A stretch of 64,000 bases of DNA. Source: Cinnamomum chago. Taxonomy: Eukaryota > Streptophyta > Magnoliopsida > Laurales > Lauraceae. The position numbers and the translations under genes were made by a program. The DNA lies in assembly GCA_038049695.1 (NCBI GenBank), contig CP142451.1, positions 10,166,001 through 10,230,000 of the forward strand. The letters run 5' to 3'. Under the pieces are notes generated by a model, which made no database searches, had not been told where the DNA came from, and saw only the letters and a program-made list of their open reading frames with translations. Of this stretch, positions 1-11,998 are shown in pieces (position 1 is the stretch's first letter; each line of letters opens with the position of its first letter).

Positions 1-1092
1 GGTACTTCAGGGAGAGAGACTGCTCCCAAGAGATCCAAGCCATTCATTGTGGTGCTCTAGGGCTGGGAATATCCATCCTGGCACTCAGATAGTGTAGTTA
101 ATACAGGAAAAAAAATAAAAATAAAAATAAAAAATAGGGTTGTTATGTTATAGACCATCTTAGAATTCCAAAGTGTCCAATCCTCTCCAACTACTACAGA
201 TGTAACAGATCACAGTTAACCAACAATGGTTTCTAACAGAAAACTCGAAAGCATTACAAACATGTAACTGGCCTGTGCAAGCAGGAGGCCAGAAAGTAAT
301 AGGCCCCCATTCCGATTATCCAAAATCGGCAGCCCAGTAATGTAATTACATGTAAGCAGCTGTTCCCAGCAAAGAACAAATCTAGAATGAACTGGGTGCA
401 ACTCAAGTTAGTCAAACTCATGAATCTTTAATAAATCACGAAATGAGTTACCTGCGCCAGTTCACAAAATCCAAACAGGACCAAGAGTCTCTCTTGTGAA
501 ATAAGTGGCCTCAGCAAAGATTTCATGGACATGGGAGACTTTCATGTGGCTAGCTACATATGAACAGACTTCTTTTAGTCTATTATATTCTAGTACCATA
601 AACAACATACCGTAGCCATACCGAATCCAAGCAAACTCTGAAATTCAGTTAGAACATACAATGGGCGCATTTATAGTTCATCACAATATCATGACAGTGT
701 ATGTGTATGATTCGGCATAATAGAAGCAAAGAAATGCATTTCCATAGCCCCAGCTCAGAAAACTGACACTTGTTATCCACAAATTCTGCAGGTTTCAGTG
801 GTATCAGGTTAATCGCAAATAGGGAGGAATAATTAGTTCCATATATTTCGGGCACTTATAGATTTCCCGGTGCCTGGAAGTAGAAAGAATGTGTTGTTAA
901 ACATGAGTGGATCTTCCATGACTAATGTACATAGAAATCAGTTCTTTGAAGTCCCAACTAAATACCCGATAGGAAAATACATCAGAAGATGTTTACACTT
1001 CCCTCCTAAGACAAACTACTTCAGTTGCTTCAATATGGCCAACACGATGAGTTTGCAATATGATATGGCATCCCCTTCATGAAACTTCTTTC
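1..1092 (-). other. Probable 3' UTR and downstream flank of the PP1 gene
   Basis: This follows the predicted PP1 stop codon (1095-1093) in the gene's sense direction. It has no convincing coding frame on either strand; the short ORFs present lack family resemblance. At least the first few hundred bases are likely 3' UTR, but no polyadenylation site can be fixed by eye. An A-rich tract lies near 110-137. Confidence 0.4.
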
Positions 1093-4000
1093 TCATCCTC
1101 TTGCACCTAGGAAAGACTGGAAAAGATAGAAGAGGCAATTATTGCAGACATGGAATATCAACACTAATAACAGAGAATGAGCAAATAGACAGAAATTTTT
1201 CTCATTTCTATGCATTGTTAATTATCTTGTTACACTGAATTATTTACGCGTGCGTGTGCTGTGTCTGTTTGTCTATTTGCTTAGTTTATAAAGGACAAGT
1301 CAGGTCCTACAAAATCATGTGTATATTCCTTGGATTTCCATCAAGTGAAAAAAGGATACAAGGGCTTCGATCCTGACTTTGGAACAAAAATTCTCTATAA
1401 AAACTACTTTCAAATATAACCAAAAAGTCGTTGCTACAAAGTTTTGCAAAAGACTAGGAATATAGAAAATTATGGAATGTAAAAGAAGACAAATATAGAA
1501 GTTAAGAAAATAATAAGTGATACAAAAATCCAAAGCATATATGACAACTTATATAATAAGTAGGGAACAAGAGAATGATCAAAAGATATTTTCAAAGTTG
1601 CAAGAATGAAGGAAAAGAAAAGGAGGGACTTCAATCATATCAAATGTATAAAGAACGACGACCAAAAGGTTTTAGTAAAGAACAATGATATTAAAGAAAG
1701 GTGGATAGAATATTTTAACAAACTTTTCAATGAAGATTCTATAGGAGGCTTAAAAACGAGAGAGAATACTTCATTAGCAAGACATACCTTCTACCGCAGA
1801 AATAGAGTAGCCAAAGTGAAGAAAGCATTGGTAAAAGGAAAACTGGAAAAGCTACCGGACAAGATGAAATTCCAATAAAGGCTTAAAAATACTTAGGAGA
1901 AATTGGATGTGTTTAATTAATTAGGATTTTCAATAAGATATAAGGATAAATAAAACGGCAAAGGAAGAGATAAGTATTGTACTATCTATATAGAAGAACA
2001 ATGGAGATTTACAAAGTTGAACCAATTATCATAGGATTAAACTTATGCTTCACACTATGAAACTATAGTAAAGACTAATGGAGTAAAGACCTAAACAAAA
2101 GACCAATTTGGTTTCATGAAAAGTAACTCAACTATGAAAAAGAAAATTCTTCCTATGGTCTTCATTAATCTAGAGAAAGCCTACAACAAGATACCTAGAG
2201 ATTTGATTTAGTGGATTTTAGATAAAAGGAGCATCCAAAGAGGTTATACTGAAATCATTAAAAACATTTATGAAGGAGCGATACCAAGTGTGAGAACTAC
2301 ATGTGGAGAGATGTGAGTTTCAATGACCATAGGTTTACATCAAGGGTTGGCTTTAAGCCCTTATCTTTTTTGCACTAATTATAGAAAAGTTAACTACTCA
2401 AATTCAATAAGAGGTACCTAGTTGTATGTTGTTTGTAGATGATATGCTATTGGTGAATGAATCGAGAGATGGTGTGAATAAAAAATTGAGAGATTGAGAG
2501 GTTTTATAATCCAAGAGCTTTAAAATTCGTCATACGATTTCAGTGGGGACATGCAAAGAAATGTAACTCCTATGAGAACCGAAGCTCAAAAAATATCACA
2601 AAGTGACTCCTGATGATATCTTAGCTTTATAATTAGTAAGGATGGAGTGATTGAGGATGATGGAGTACAAAGGATAAAAGCTGGATGATTGAAGTCGAGA
2701 CTTGATTCTGAAGTGCTTTATGATCGGAGCATACCAACAAAATTAAAGGAAATTTTTACAAGACAACAGTGACCAACTTTGACATATGGAGCATAATGTT
2801 GGTCAATCAGGACGCCACACGTGAAAAAAATGTGTAGCTGAGATGGAAATGTTGATATGGATGTATGGTAAGCTTAGAAAGATAAAATAAAAAAATGAGC
2901 GCATTTGGTAGCATTTAGGTGTATCATCAATAAGTGATAAATAAAAAGATACTCAGATTGAGATGGTTTGGACTTGTTTAATGCATGCCAACAATCGCGC
3001 CGGCAAGGAGCATCCTATCCAAGGATTAGGTACCTTGGAGGTAAGGGTATGTTTTTCTATGCAATTTGGAGGTACCTCAAGGAAAAGGGGTAGGTCAAAG
3101 ATGATGTGGATGGTAGTAAGGATAGATTTGAAGAAGTGCAACCTATCCAAGGATTTAGCCTAGGATTCGGGGGAGAAACATACCCCAACATAGTTGGGAG
3201 ATACCATTTTATTTCTTCTTCCTGAAGAAAGGTCCGCAATTAGTTCTATTTCTTATTACTAATGGGAATTAATGTAATAAAAAAAAACTTTATATGAATC
3301 AAAACCATTAAAGTCACTCAAGCTTAACTCTTAATCTCTAGTTCATTTAACTTATCAATTGCAATGACAAGGGTAAGAAAGCACGCAAAACATATGATGC
3401 AAATTTGTCTCCAAACTCTTAGTTCCTCATTGGTGTTGCTTTCTAGAACTTTGCCTATAGTCAAGATTACATACGGTGATGTAAAGATTCTTCAATTAAG
3501 ATTACATCTGGTGTTGTGGAGACTCACTTCATCTACAGACAAAGGAACAAATGTAAGAAGAAATGAAAGGTTTTAAGTAAAAACAATATTTGGGAGTTTG
3601 ACAAGGTTACCAAAAGGAAAGAGGCAATTGGATGTCGGTGGCTCTTCACTATCAAACACATGCCTAATGGCTCAATAAAGAGGAAAAGAGCCTAACTGCT
3701 ACGGGGTTCACAAACCGTAAGGTTTTAGTTTTATGCCAAAACATAAATGAAACACATAAAGGTCTCTTTACCAGAGATAGACTCAGAAGGTCCAGAGGAA
3801 ACAATTCAGTTTTCAAGCCAGGGGTACCTAACAACCTATCCTCATCATCATTACAATGTCATCAACTTCCAAATACAAGAAATAATAAAGAAGACAGGGG
3901 AACAAGATTTCTTTCATTGCCAATGTTGATCACTATAGAACATCATCATCATCATAATAATAATAACAAGAATAATAAATAATTAAAGAACAATAACAAG

Positions 4001-7000
4001 AAGACATTATCGATCTTGCAAAACAGCAAGCCTCATCATAATGACGTTTCCAGAAGAACCATCTAGATTATCGGAGGACCGTACAGCCCTAATGATTCCT
4101 CCGAAAAAAAAAACTATTCATTGGAATCCTCATATTAACTTTCATCTTCCGGGATCAATGATAGATAGTTAAAGATTGTGATTTGATGGCATAAATTTAA
4201 CAATTAGAGCATGTAATGACCTGATCAAGCATCCAAGCAAACTCTGACCATTGCAAGAAGCAATGCCACCAATCTACTTCTAATTGGAGGAAAAGATCGA
4301 GTAAAATATCCAAGCCATGGAAAGAGAATTAAGATCAACCAACAAATCAAGATTCTGAATAGTGGATCATCAAATAGGAAGGAATAAATGTAACTTAAGG
4401 GCTGGTACATAATGGGCCTTTGAATGATGGCCAGATCTAGCCTAAGGCCTGTAAGGCTGGCCCATGGGCCAAAATCCCACTCATGTTATAAGAGGAGGCC
4501 CATGGCCCTTCACATCTCTAATTGTCATGAGGTCCATTCACTTAGTGTGTAATTCAATACAAGTCAGAGACTCAAAATATGTCATTTAGGTAATATGGGA
4601 CCCATCCAACATACGTGCTAAACATGCGGGACCAACTAAACATCCAAGAGGAAAGAATCACAATGGATAAACTTGCAAGAATTTCATCATTTATTTATTA
4701 TTTATTTATGTTTGTTTACGAAGTCTAGAAGTAGACATGGAATGAGTCTTCACTCTTCATGTGATCAGATGTCAATTCCTAAAAATTGAGAAGAGAATCT
4801 ATCCAAGAAAGATAGGGAATGTCCGTTAGAGTCCAGATATTAATGTATTCCAACCAGTAGTCTGGGAGACAATTAATGATATTGAAATAATGGTTTGAGT
4901 GATTCTTCTTTGGTTTGATGATGGAAGATAAGAAATGCTAACATCCATGGTGATTATTGTGATATCTTCAGGGTCCAGCTTTGGAGGTTGACCCTAGTCA
5001 ATCTTCCCCACTCCTTGGCTGCATTAAGCCAACAAAAATGAAGCAAGAACAAATACACTTGTAATTCAGAAAAAAAAAAAAAAAAAAAAACCACAAACAA
5101 TAGTTCAATTGCAAGAACGACGGTGTACAAATAACCATTAAAATTACGTTCCTTCACTAGCACACAATAGCTCATGACATCATGACTAACCGAGATTGAA
5201 TTTACCTTGACCCCAGACCCAGATGTGGTTGTTCCACTTCCAGGCTTGGCACTGCTGGTAAAACTAAATTTCTTTTGTGCAGGCTTTAGTATTTGGAATG
5301 AGCACATCAGTTCTTCATCCACACTCATCATAGCACCAGCATTATCAAATTCTCCACAATAGTTAGGCGCTGAGAATATTGTCACAAGTTGCCTGTTAGC
5401 AAAGAACTCATACCCGTCCTCCACAACCTGGAAAAATTAACATTTTAGTACAGTGGCGATTGCTTTCAACACTGATAGGACCAAACTGAAATGTAATTTA
5501 TAACCTGGTGAGCACGGCAAATGAGGTCCAGATCATGCTTCTGGAGAAACTCCGAAACCATATCAGGGCCAAACGTATATGAAACACCCCTATCATTCAT
5601 GCCCCATCCTCGAACTTCATTGCTGGGATCAGACCAAAGAAGATCACACAACAAGCCAGTGTCTGGGACGTCAGTTGGGCGAGTTAAATTCCGTATCTGA
5701 TCAAGGCTATTCAGATCAGGAGAAAGACCCCCATGCATGCAAAGTATCTTATCATCAATGAGAGCAGCTACAGGTAGGCAGTTAAAACAGTCGCTGAAGG
5801 TTTTCCACAATCTCACATTGAACCTTCGTTTGCATTCATCATAAAATCCATATATACGATTTATAGAAGCACATTCGTGATTCCCCCTCAAGAGAAAGAA
5901 ATTCTCTGGATATTTAATTTTATAAGCCAGCAGGAGGCATATTGTCTCCAGACTTTGCTTGCCCCGATCCACATAATCCCCTAGGAATAAGTAGCTGGCT
6001 CTAGGTGGAAACCCACCATGTTCAAAATGTCTTAGAAGATCAGAATATTGACCGTGAATGTCACCTAAATATCAGACAGATGTCAGATTCCTTTTCTAAG
6101 TATAGAAGATGCAAATTAACAAGCCAGAGCTCAGAGCTAATATAGAAATGGTTTTACAGTGACGAATAGTCGAATAGGAAGAACAGAACATATCCACAGC
6201 TAGAGCAGTTTACAGAGTAATATTAAAAGAAAAGGCAAAAGTCAATGGGACACTTGAGGTGTGGTGTGTCCCAAATAAAGCTAAATGGATGCTTGAATTC
6301 TTCCAAATTTCAAGTGATTTGAATAGCTTGATAAATCTGTTCCACTATGACTTTGGGCAAAGCTAATATTGGAATCCATATTATGCATTACCATTTTCCA
6401 CTTTTCCACCCGTAATCATTTTCAAAACTAATTATCAATATCAATTTAGTCAAAGAAAAACCATGCTACCTAATGCAATTTCCGAAAGGCATGCTTCTCC
6501 CGATACAACATTACAAATCATTCATCTTTTGCCTTTACCCATCGGAAAGCTTTCAATGTGCCTCTTGTATCACTCATCCCAAACTTCAGACAGTTCTAGT
6601 CTCAGGACATAACAAAATTCAAGGACTTCTTTGACTCAATGGAGGATTAAAACGTACCATATCAACAAAAGTGTCGATGGGATAAGGCTAAAATGATGAT
6701 ATCATTATGAGTGATGGCGTATCAAGCTTTCATTGCAAGTATGATGTGCAGTAATAGAATGAACTAATAAAAGACTGGTATCATTTGAAAGGTTATTGAG
6801 TCATCTTTTACAAACTATTCAAAATTATGCAACTCTTAACGAGAACTGATCAAGTTATGAAGAATTTATGGATATGGAGTATGGAAGAAACTTTTAGAAG
6901 CCCTAAGACTGCTTGTTTTAATTAATTTCTTAAATTTAAGGAAGGTTTAGCGATGTCTCAAAATGTAAAGCAGTCTTGAAAAGTTTCTTTCTGAAGCTGT

Positions 7001-8288
7001 AGGTAAATTCAAACACCATGTCATACTATAATCACAGATTCATCCCATTAATATAGTATGGAATAATAGAGATATGAAATACAAAATCTACTATTTATGT
7101 CTATCTATTTTTATCCTCTTTTTTTTTTTTTTTTTTCTGTAGTGGGTTATGTTTTTACTAGTCTGATTGCCATCTGTTTTCCAAAATATTGAAAGGATCT
7201 ATTATCAATGAAGGGATTTTCATCAGAGCTCCAAACCATTGGTTACCCATCATCATCGGAACCCTTATTCCACATACCTGAGCCCAATCTTAGCGAGTTC
7301 TACTTCTCCACTAATTGCAATTCAACACCATGTAATCTTTAACTTCGCAATCTAGCATATCCCAGTCTTAAGTCTTACAAGCACATCAGAATGTATAGAG
7401 GAATTTCAAGAGTCACAAAGAATCATTGACTTAACTGAAGTTTGAGAGAGAGAGAGAGAGGATATGGTGCTTTTCAATGAAGAAAATCTAGACATTTACT
7501 TAATTCCAGTTGGTAAGGAAGATGTGTCGCATGGTAAATAAAATTGAAAAGGAAAACCTCCTTTGTCTCACCTTGTGCTCTTTTTTACTCAAATCATGCC
7601 CAAAATTATGTTCTAATTACTAATAAGAGTGGGTTAAAGATTACCAAGAAAAGAAAAGGATTGCATTGAAGATACCATCCACACTCAAACATGCATCAAG
7701 CTTTTCTTTCTCAAACACATCATTGTCGTCATCTAAGCCATGTCCTATCCATCTAAAGTCAGCTGTATGAGTTCTTGTGCACACATTTGTTCAAAGGGCT
7801 ATGTTTCTCTACAGCCCAGAGCCTAACACGTCACCTGTAATTACTTCCTTTAATCCCCAAAACCACCTTCCCACGACCTCTCTTTTTTCTCTTAGTAGCT
7901 TGTACGTGCGGCACTTCAGTTCTTCATACAATAGTCCAGACTTGTGACTTGTAAGCATATGCACATTACCATCTTAGATGGCATTCCCTTATTTACTCTA
8001 GTGTTATAGTCACCCATAAATTTCTTCTTTTGAATTCATTCATAATTTGACCCTTCCTATTTACTCTCACCCATCAACCATAGCATCCGCACATGTGCCA
8101 CATGTACTCTGTCTTCTTAATGTTTCTTGGCGCCTGATATTCAGTTCCATATAAATATATACACACACACACATAAAAAAATTATTATATATATTATAGC
8201 TGAAGCTTTTGTATTCAACTTCGACCATCTCCGATTATTTTTTTATTATTTCCCTTGAATAGGACCACAAGATAGGCCCAACACGTGT

Positions 8289-8350
<62 letters not shown>

Positions 8351-10794
8351 GAATACAAAAGTGACTACTTGAAATGTTGTCATTTAGGACTCTTGCAATC
8401 AGCATATTTTAAGGTTGAATAAGAACCAAAACACGACCACGAAATCAGTGTAATTCATCAAGAGAGATAATGTGGTATTTATAAAACAACCAATTGTTAT
8501 ATATTACAGCTGAGGTTTGGCATTCAATTTTGAATGGATCCTATTAATTTTGCCTATTTCCATCAAATAATAAATAGGGCAATGAGATGAGCCCAGCACA
8601 TGTGAACTTCTAGCTCTCTCTTCTCCCATGGAATAGAAAAGTGACTTAATTTGAAATTCTGTTGTCATTAGGACTCTTGAAATCGTCATATTTTTAAGTT
8701 GAGTAAGAACCAAAACATTACGAAAAAAACAATGTATTTCATCAAGAGAGACAATGTTGTATTTATAGAACTCGCAAAAGGATAATAGATAGAGATGTGA
8801 AGAACTGTTTGAAATTCTGCTGTCACTAGGACATCCAGTCGTCGTATTTTTAAGTAGAATAATCCAGTCGTCATCAAGAGAGATAACGTGGTATTTATAA
8901 AATAATAATAATAATGAAACAAGTCAAGATCTATAATTAGATCCAAGGAGATTTAATCTTATATAAGAAAAAAAATAATCATGTGCAAAGTATCATAATC
9001 AAATCATAGATACTTAAATTCAGATTTTACACAACTTTGATAAGTTACCACACAATGTAGTGAGTTACAATCCAATCAATTTGATCTGATGATATATTTC
9101 AGTGAAAAACTACATCAGAATTAAATGGAAATCAAAATATTAGAAAAATTAAAACTTCAGTTTTGAGTTGTAATTCATGTATGTTTACTGCACTTTTTCC
9201 TCTTTTGAATAAATTTTGATATATAGAATTTTAAGAATGATTTTTGTAGTATGATTATTTTGGATTTTTTCTCTTCCCAATAATATCTTGAGGGAATTCC
9301 CAAATTTGAGTTTATCATTATATTAAAACATCTACACTTAATCATGTTACTCAGCTTAAAGAAATTCTAAAATTTGTAAATATATTAGTTTCTTCTAGGG
9401 CCCGCACTTAACACAGGCCTATTCTGCTAGTACCATGTTAAATTGCACTTTGTCTCTTTAGTGCAAAGAAAAAAAAATCCTACTGGTGATCTATTTTCCC
9501 TCGAAAATGACAATTAAAGTTCCCTGCAATGTCTACCAATCCTTTTTTGCATGGCCCTGAACCAACTGCATCAAGATTATCTATCAATTTACTCATAAGA
9601 GGTGTCTAGATAGTAAGTTTCCCCACCTTTTCACCTCCAAACAGAAACCACCATGTGCTATGTGCCAACCCTGTCTTTCATTAAACACCAAACACATCAA
9701 GGGAAGACCATAACTTCAATTATACTAAATTTCGTGATGGGACAGCTTCTCTATGCACTCCACTGAGACACTTAAAGTTCAATGCCATGGATATCATTTC
9801 ATTCATGATAATGTTCTGTTATCCCATTCCCATCACAGTTACCATTTTGGAATAAATAAATAAAATAAAGATTTTATCCCCTCTGTTGGTCATTTTTTTA
9901 TGTCTCCAAAGTCTCCAACCAAAGACTACCAATATATCACAAACCTCTTCCTCTGTGTAATTTATATAAGAAAAGTAAGCAGGTCATCCAAATATGATAG
10001 AGACACTAAGGGCAAATGACCTTGGCCCATTTTTTAACCTCCCTAAACCCTCAACAATAATTACCAAGATCATCTGATCTACGCGCTCATATTCAAAATA
10101 GGAGACATGATATAGAAACCAATTTCTGTGTTTCTAAGAAACTGGCTTAAATCACAGAGTAAAAATAATAAGCCATTTTGGTCCCCATACATTTTCTTAA
10201 AAGAACCCAAAACACAAGGGAGCCCCAATGCTTCCTACCGGTCAATATCACTTCAAGTGCTCAATCAATGATTCCATGTTGCTCATAACAGAAAACCCTA
10301 ATTCAAGATAACATCAGATAAGAATCCAAATTTTCTGAATTTGCATGATACCCAACGCAACAATCTATGGCCTCAAAAGCAAATCAAACAACACTCAGAC
10401 GAGAAATCATCACCCTAGAAGGAAAATTATAAATAAAAAAGAGAAACCCATTTCAGAAAAACCATATTCGAGTAAAACCCAGATAGGGAAGCTGCGGAAT
10501 CAAAAGGAAAGAGGAGTTGATGCAGAAAAAAAACGAATTCTGAGTCTAACCCAGATAGCAAAACCGCAAAATAAAAGTAAAAAAGAGGGAGATTAAAATG
10601 GGTTTTCGCATGGTACCAATAATTTTGATGGGTGGTTCCAGTTCAAGGAGATTGGGCTGCTTCATGAAGATTTCCCTTGAAACAACACAGAGCTGGCGGA
10701 TCTCAGACTCCGATAACTGCACCTGCTTCCCTGACTTGCTCCCTCTCACTTCAAGAAGTCGCTTTATGATATCGTTCACCAAACCAGTATCCAT
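1093..10794 (-). CDS. TOPP: Serine/threonine protein phosphatase PP1 catalytic subunit (TOPP family), 4 exons
   Basis: Predicted exons on the minus strand: 10794-10617, 6064-5505, 5427-5206 and 1116-1093, giving 327 residues; plant TOPPs are about 310-330. All introns are GT-AG and the reading frame is continuous. The metallophosphatase signature motifs are all present: GDIHG (60-64), GDYVDRG (88-94), GNHE (120-123), His170 in CMHGG, and RAH (243-245). These residues bind the two metal ions and phosphate, so the enzyme should be a catalytically competent phosphoserine/threonine phosphatase acting in nucleus and cytosol with regulatory subunits. [13 protein letters not shown] near the C-terminus is also typical. 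The last exon (SFLGARG and stop) is inferred from splice signals and from resemblance to plant TOPP tails. Oddities: residue 59 is Ile where PP1 normally has Cys (IKICG), and the stretch 72-83 is divergent. Family assignment is firm; the isoform number is not determined. Confidence 0.93.
1606..3240 (+). pseudogene. Decayed LINE-type reverse transcriptase
   Basis: Broken reading frames recall plant non-LTR reverse transcriptases in the right order. An ORF at 1606-1878 has [17 protein letters not shown], typical of the region ahead of the RT domain. Near 2155-2215 is [18 protein letters not shown], the RT block before the catalytic centre. Near 2425-2450 is [11 protein letters not shown], with the catalytic FVDD. 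Near 2945-3165 are RLRWFG-like and RGRSKMMW-like motifs followed by DLKKCNLS, the C-terminal region. Stops and frameshifts occur throughout, so it is inactive. No target duplication or poly-A tail was resolved, so the ends are approximate. Confidence 0.75.
3591..3721 (+). pseudogene. Ty1/copia reverse transcriptase fragment
   Basis: Translation from 3591 gives [20 protein letters not shown] followed by [14 protein letters not shown] and a stop. This is the N-terminal block of copia reverse transcriptase (usual form: WELV..P.GKK.IGCRWVF..K...DG...R.KARLVAKGF). A shifted frame just after gives a GFTN-like continuation, so a frameshift broke the reading frame. Only about 130 bp is recognisable and no LTRs are nearby. 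Confidence 0.65.
5428..5504 (-). other. PP1 intron 2 (77 bp)
   Basis: A short GT-AG intron with donor CAG|GTTATA and acceptor TTTCCAG|GTTGTG. It lies between the codons for Gln246 and Val247 (phase 0), within the conserved [14 protein letters not shown] region. Splicing it restores the canonical PP1 sequence. Confidence 0.85.
8195..8910. repeat. Tandem repeat of about 300 bp in PP1 intron 1
   Basis: Two imperfect full units (about 8195-8497 and 8500-8775) and a partial third (about 8805-8910). Each carries the ordered landmarks GTGACT..., TAGGAC, AAGAACCAAAAC and CATCAAGAGAGA followed by GTATTTATA. Unit 1 was expanded by a long CT run. The divergence suggests an old duplication. No coding capacity is seen. 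Confidence 0.7.
8292..8348. repeat. (CT)n microsatellite
   Basis: About 28 uninterrupted CT dinucleotides, inside unit 1 of the intronic tandem repeat. Confidence 0.95.
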
Positions 10795-10960
10795 CTCCCC
10801 CTCTCCTCTCTCTCGCTCTCAGTAAATCAAAGAAGAAGAATTTTTATATGCCTTCTCTCTCACTAAACCCCAACTGGGTTTTGTTTTGATACAGGTGAAG
10901 TGAGTGTCTCTCACTAAACCCAACTGGGTTTTGTTTTGATACAGGTGAAGTGAGTGAGAG
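10795..10960 (-). promoter_or_regulatory. PP1 proximal promoter and 5' UTR
   Basis: In the gene's sense direction a TATA-like CATATAAAAA lies at 10850-10841, only about 47 bp before the ATG, so the 5' UTR would be very short if this box is used. Pyrimidine/GA tracts surround it, as in many TATA-weak plant housekeeping promoters. The TATA-like motif is also present in the second copy (CATATATAAA near 35432-35423). Promoter function is inferred. Confidence 0.45.
10856..10956. repeat. 51/50-bp tandem duplication upstream of PP1
   Basis: Unit 1 at 10856-10906 and unit 2 at 10907-10956 are identical apart from one C. Both contain CAACTGGGTTTTGTTTTGAT and GGTGAAGTGAGTG. The paralogous region near 35.44-35.50 kb has a single unit. 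Confidence 0.9.
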
Positions 10961-11546
10961 AGAGAGAGAGGGATATGGATAGATATAGAGATTTTTTTAT
11001 GAATGATTGAAGGTAGGAGAATAAGAATATCTACTTTCTTGTCAACTTTATTGCTTTGATGCTTTGGGGGGTTTGCCTTTTTTTCTCGGCCGGTCCTCTC
11101 TGACAACTTGACAAGAGAGAGCGCTATCGAGACATTCCTCTCTTATCTCTTCATCTTCCTTTTCTTACTCTTCTGGCTCGCGAATGCAGAGATAGAGAAA
11201 GAAAGGAGATTCCTTCCCTTGTTTTTCAAGAAGCTAGATGAGGTTGTGTGTTTGTGTGAGTGCGATGGCGTGGGAGGAGTGAGGGGGGAGGGAAGGAAGG
11301 GAGAGGAGGAAGTGTGCACGCACCCCGCGTATTTGTAACGCACGCACAGCATCGGATGCAGCCAGGTCAGGAATTGGGACTTGGGAGATAAACAGCACTA
11401 TGTCTAACCTTTTTTGTGGGATCTAACCTTTTTTGTGGGACCCATCCCATCATAAAAGGGCACGCGTTTAACCCACAACACAGTCCCACTGGATACGTAT
11501 AACCGGTTTGTTCGTTTAGATGTATTGTGAGAATTTTTATTTAGAA

Positions 11547-11618
11547 TAGAATTTTAAGAGTTTCAAATGCTAGAATTTTAAGAGTTTCAAATGCTAGAAT
11601 TTTAAGAATTTCAAATAC
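11547..11618. repeat. 24-bp tandem repeat, three units
   Basis: Three consecutive units beginning TAGAATTTTAAGAGTTTCAA, at 11547, 11571 and 11595; the third has small changes. Confidence 0.9.
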
Positions 11619-11879
11619 TGCCTTGAATTAGAATTCCACGGCAAACCCCCTCGAACATTTGAAAGGCTAAGATTTTAGAAATTTATAAGGCTAAGGACTC
11701 ATTTTTTTTACTGAAATTCTAATGGCGAGGGTTTTTGAGACATGATGTGACATGATAAGTCCCAAATGGCTTTTAAGAATTTTGAAATTCTATCTTCTTT
11801 GCATTTTGATGGAATTCCAAAATGCTCATGCCCTTAGGATGATTTAAGAATTCCACATTGTTTAGGAATTAAAGAATTC

Positions 11880-11998
11880 CTGAAACTCTAGTAAATGAAT
11901 AGGCCCTAAGAGTGCATTTTTCGTGTGTTCTTTAATTCTCTGAAATTCTAGTAAATGAATAGGCGTAAGAGTGCATTTTTCGTGTGTTATTTAATTCT
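11880..11998. repeat. 60-bp tandem duplication
   Basis: Units at 11880-11939 and 11940-11998 share CTAGTAAATGAATAGG, GTGCATTTTTCGTGTGTT and TTTAATTCT with few changes. Confidence 0.9.

Larger units (their letters stand above)
1117..5205 (-). other. PP1 intron 3 (4.1 kb), carrying transposon relics
   Basis: The donor is AAG|GTAAAT at 5206/5205 and the acceptor TTCCAG|TC at 1117/1116. The intron holds a decayed LINE (about 1606-3240) and a Ty1/copia reverse-transcriptase fragment (3591-3721), both on the plus strand and so antisense to the host gene. A poly-A run lies at 5071-5090. The remainder (about 3730-4950) shows only AT-rich unique sequence with no gene. Confidence 0.65.
6065..10616 (-). 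other. PP1 intron 1 (4.55 kb)
   Basis: Donor G|GTACCA follows residue 59 and acceptor ATTTAG|GTGAC precedes the GDIHG motif; the intron splits the codon for Gly60. No gene is seen inside. It contains GA and CT microsatellites (7447-7460, 8292-8348), a poly-T run (about 7121-7137) and a tandem repeat of about 300 bp (8195-8910). The part from about 9225 onward is present again near 30.06-30.53 kb. Confidence 0.8.

Noticed and set aside
4954-5205. Extended C-terminal reading frame of PP1 exon 3
   Set aside because: Beyond Gly-Val-Lys the translation is unlike any TOPP and follows a good splice donor (GTAAAT); treated as intron.
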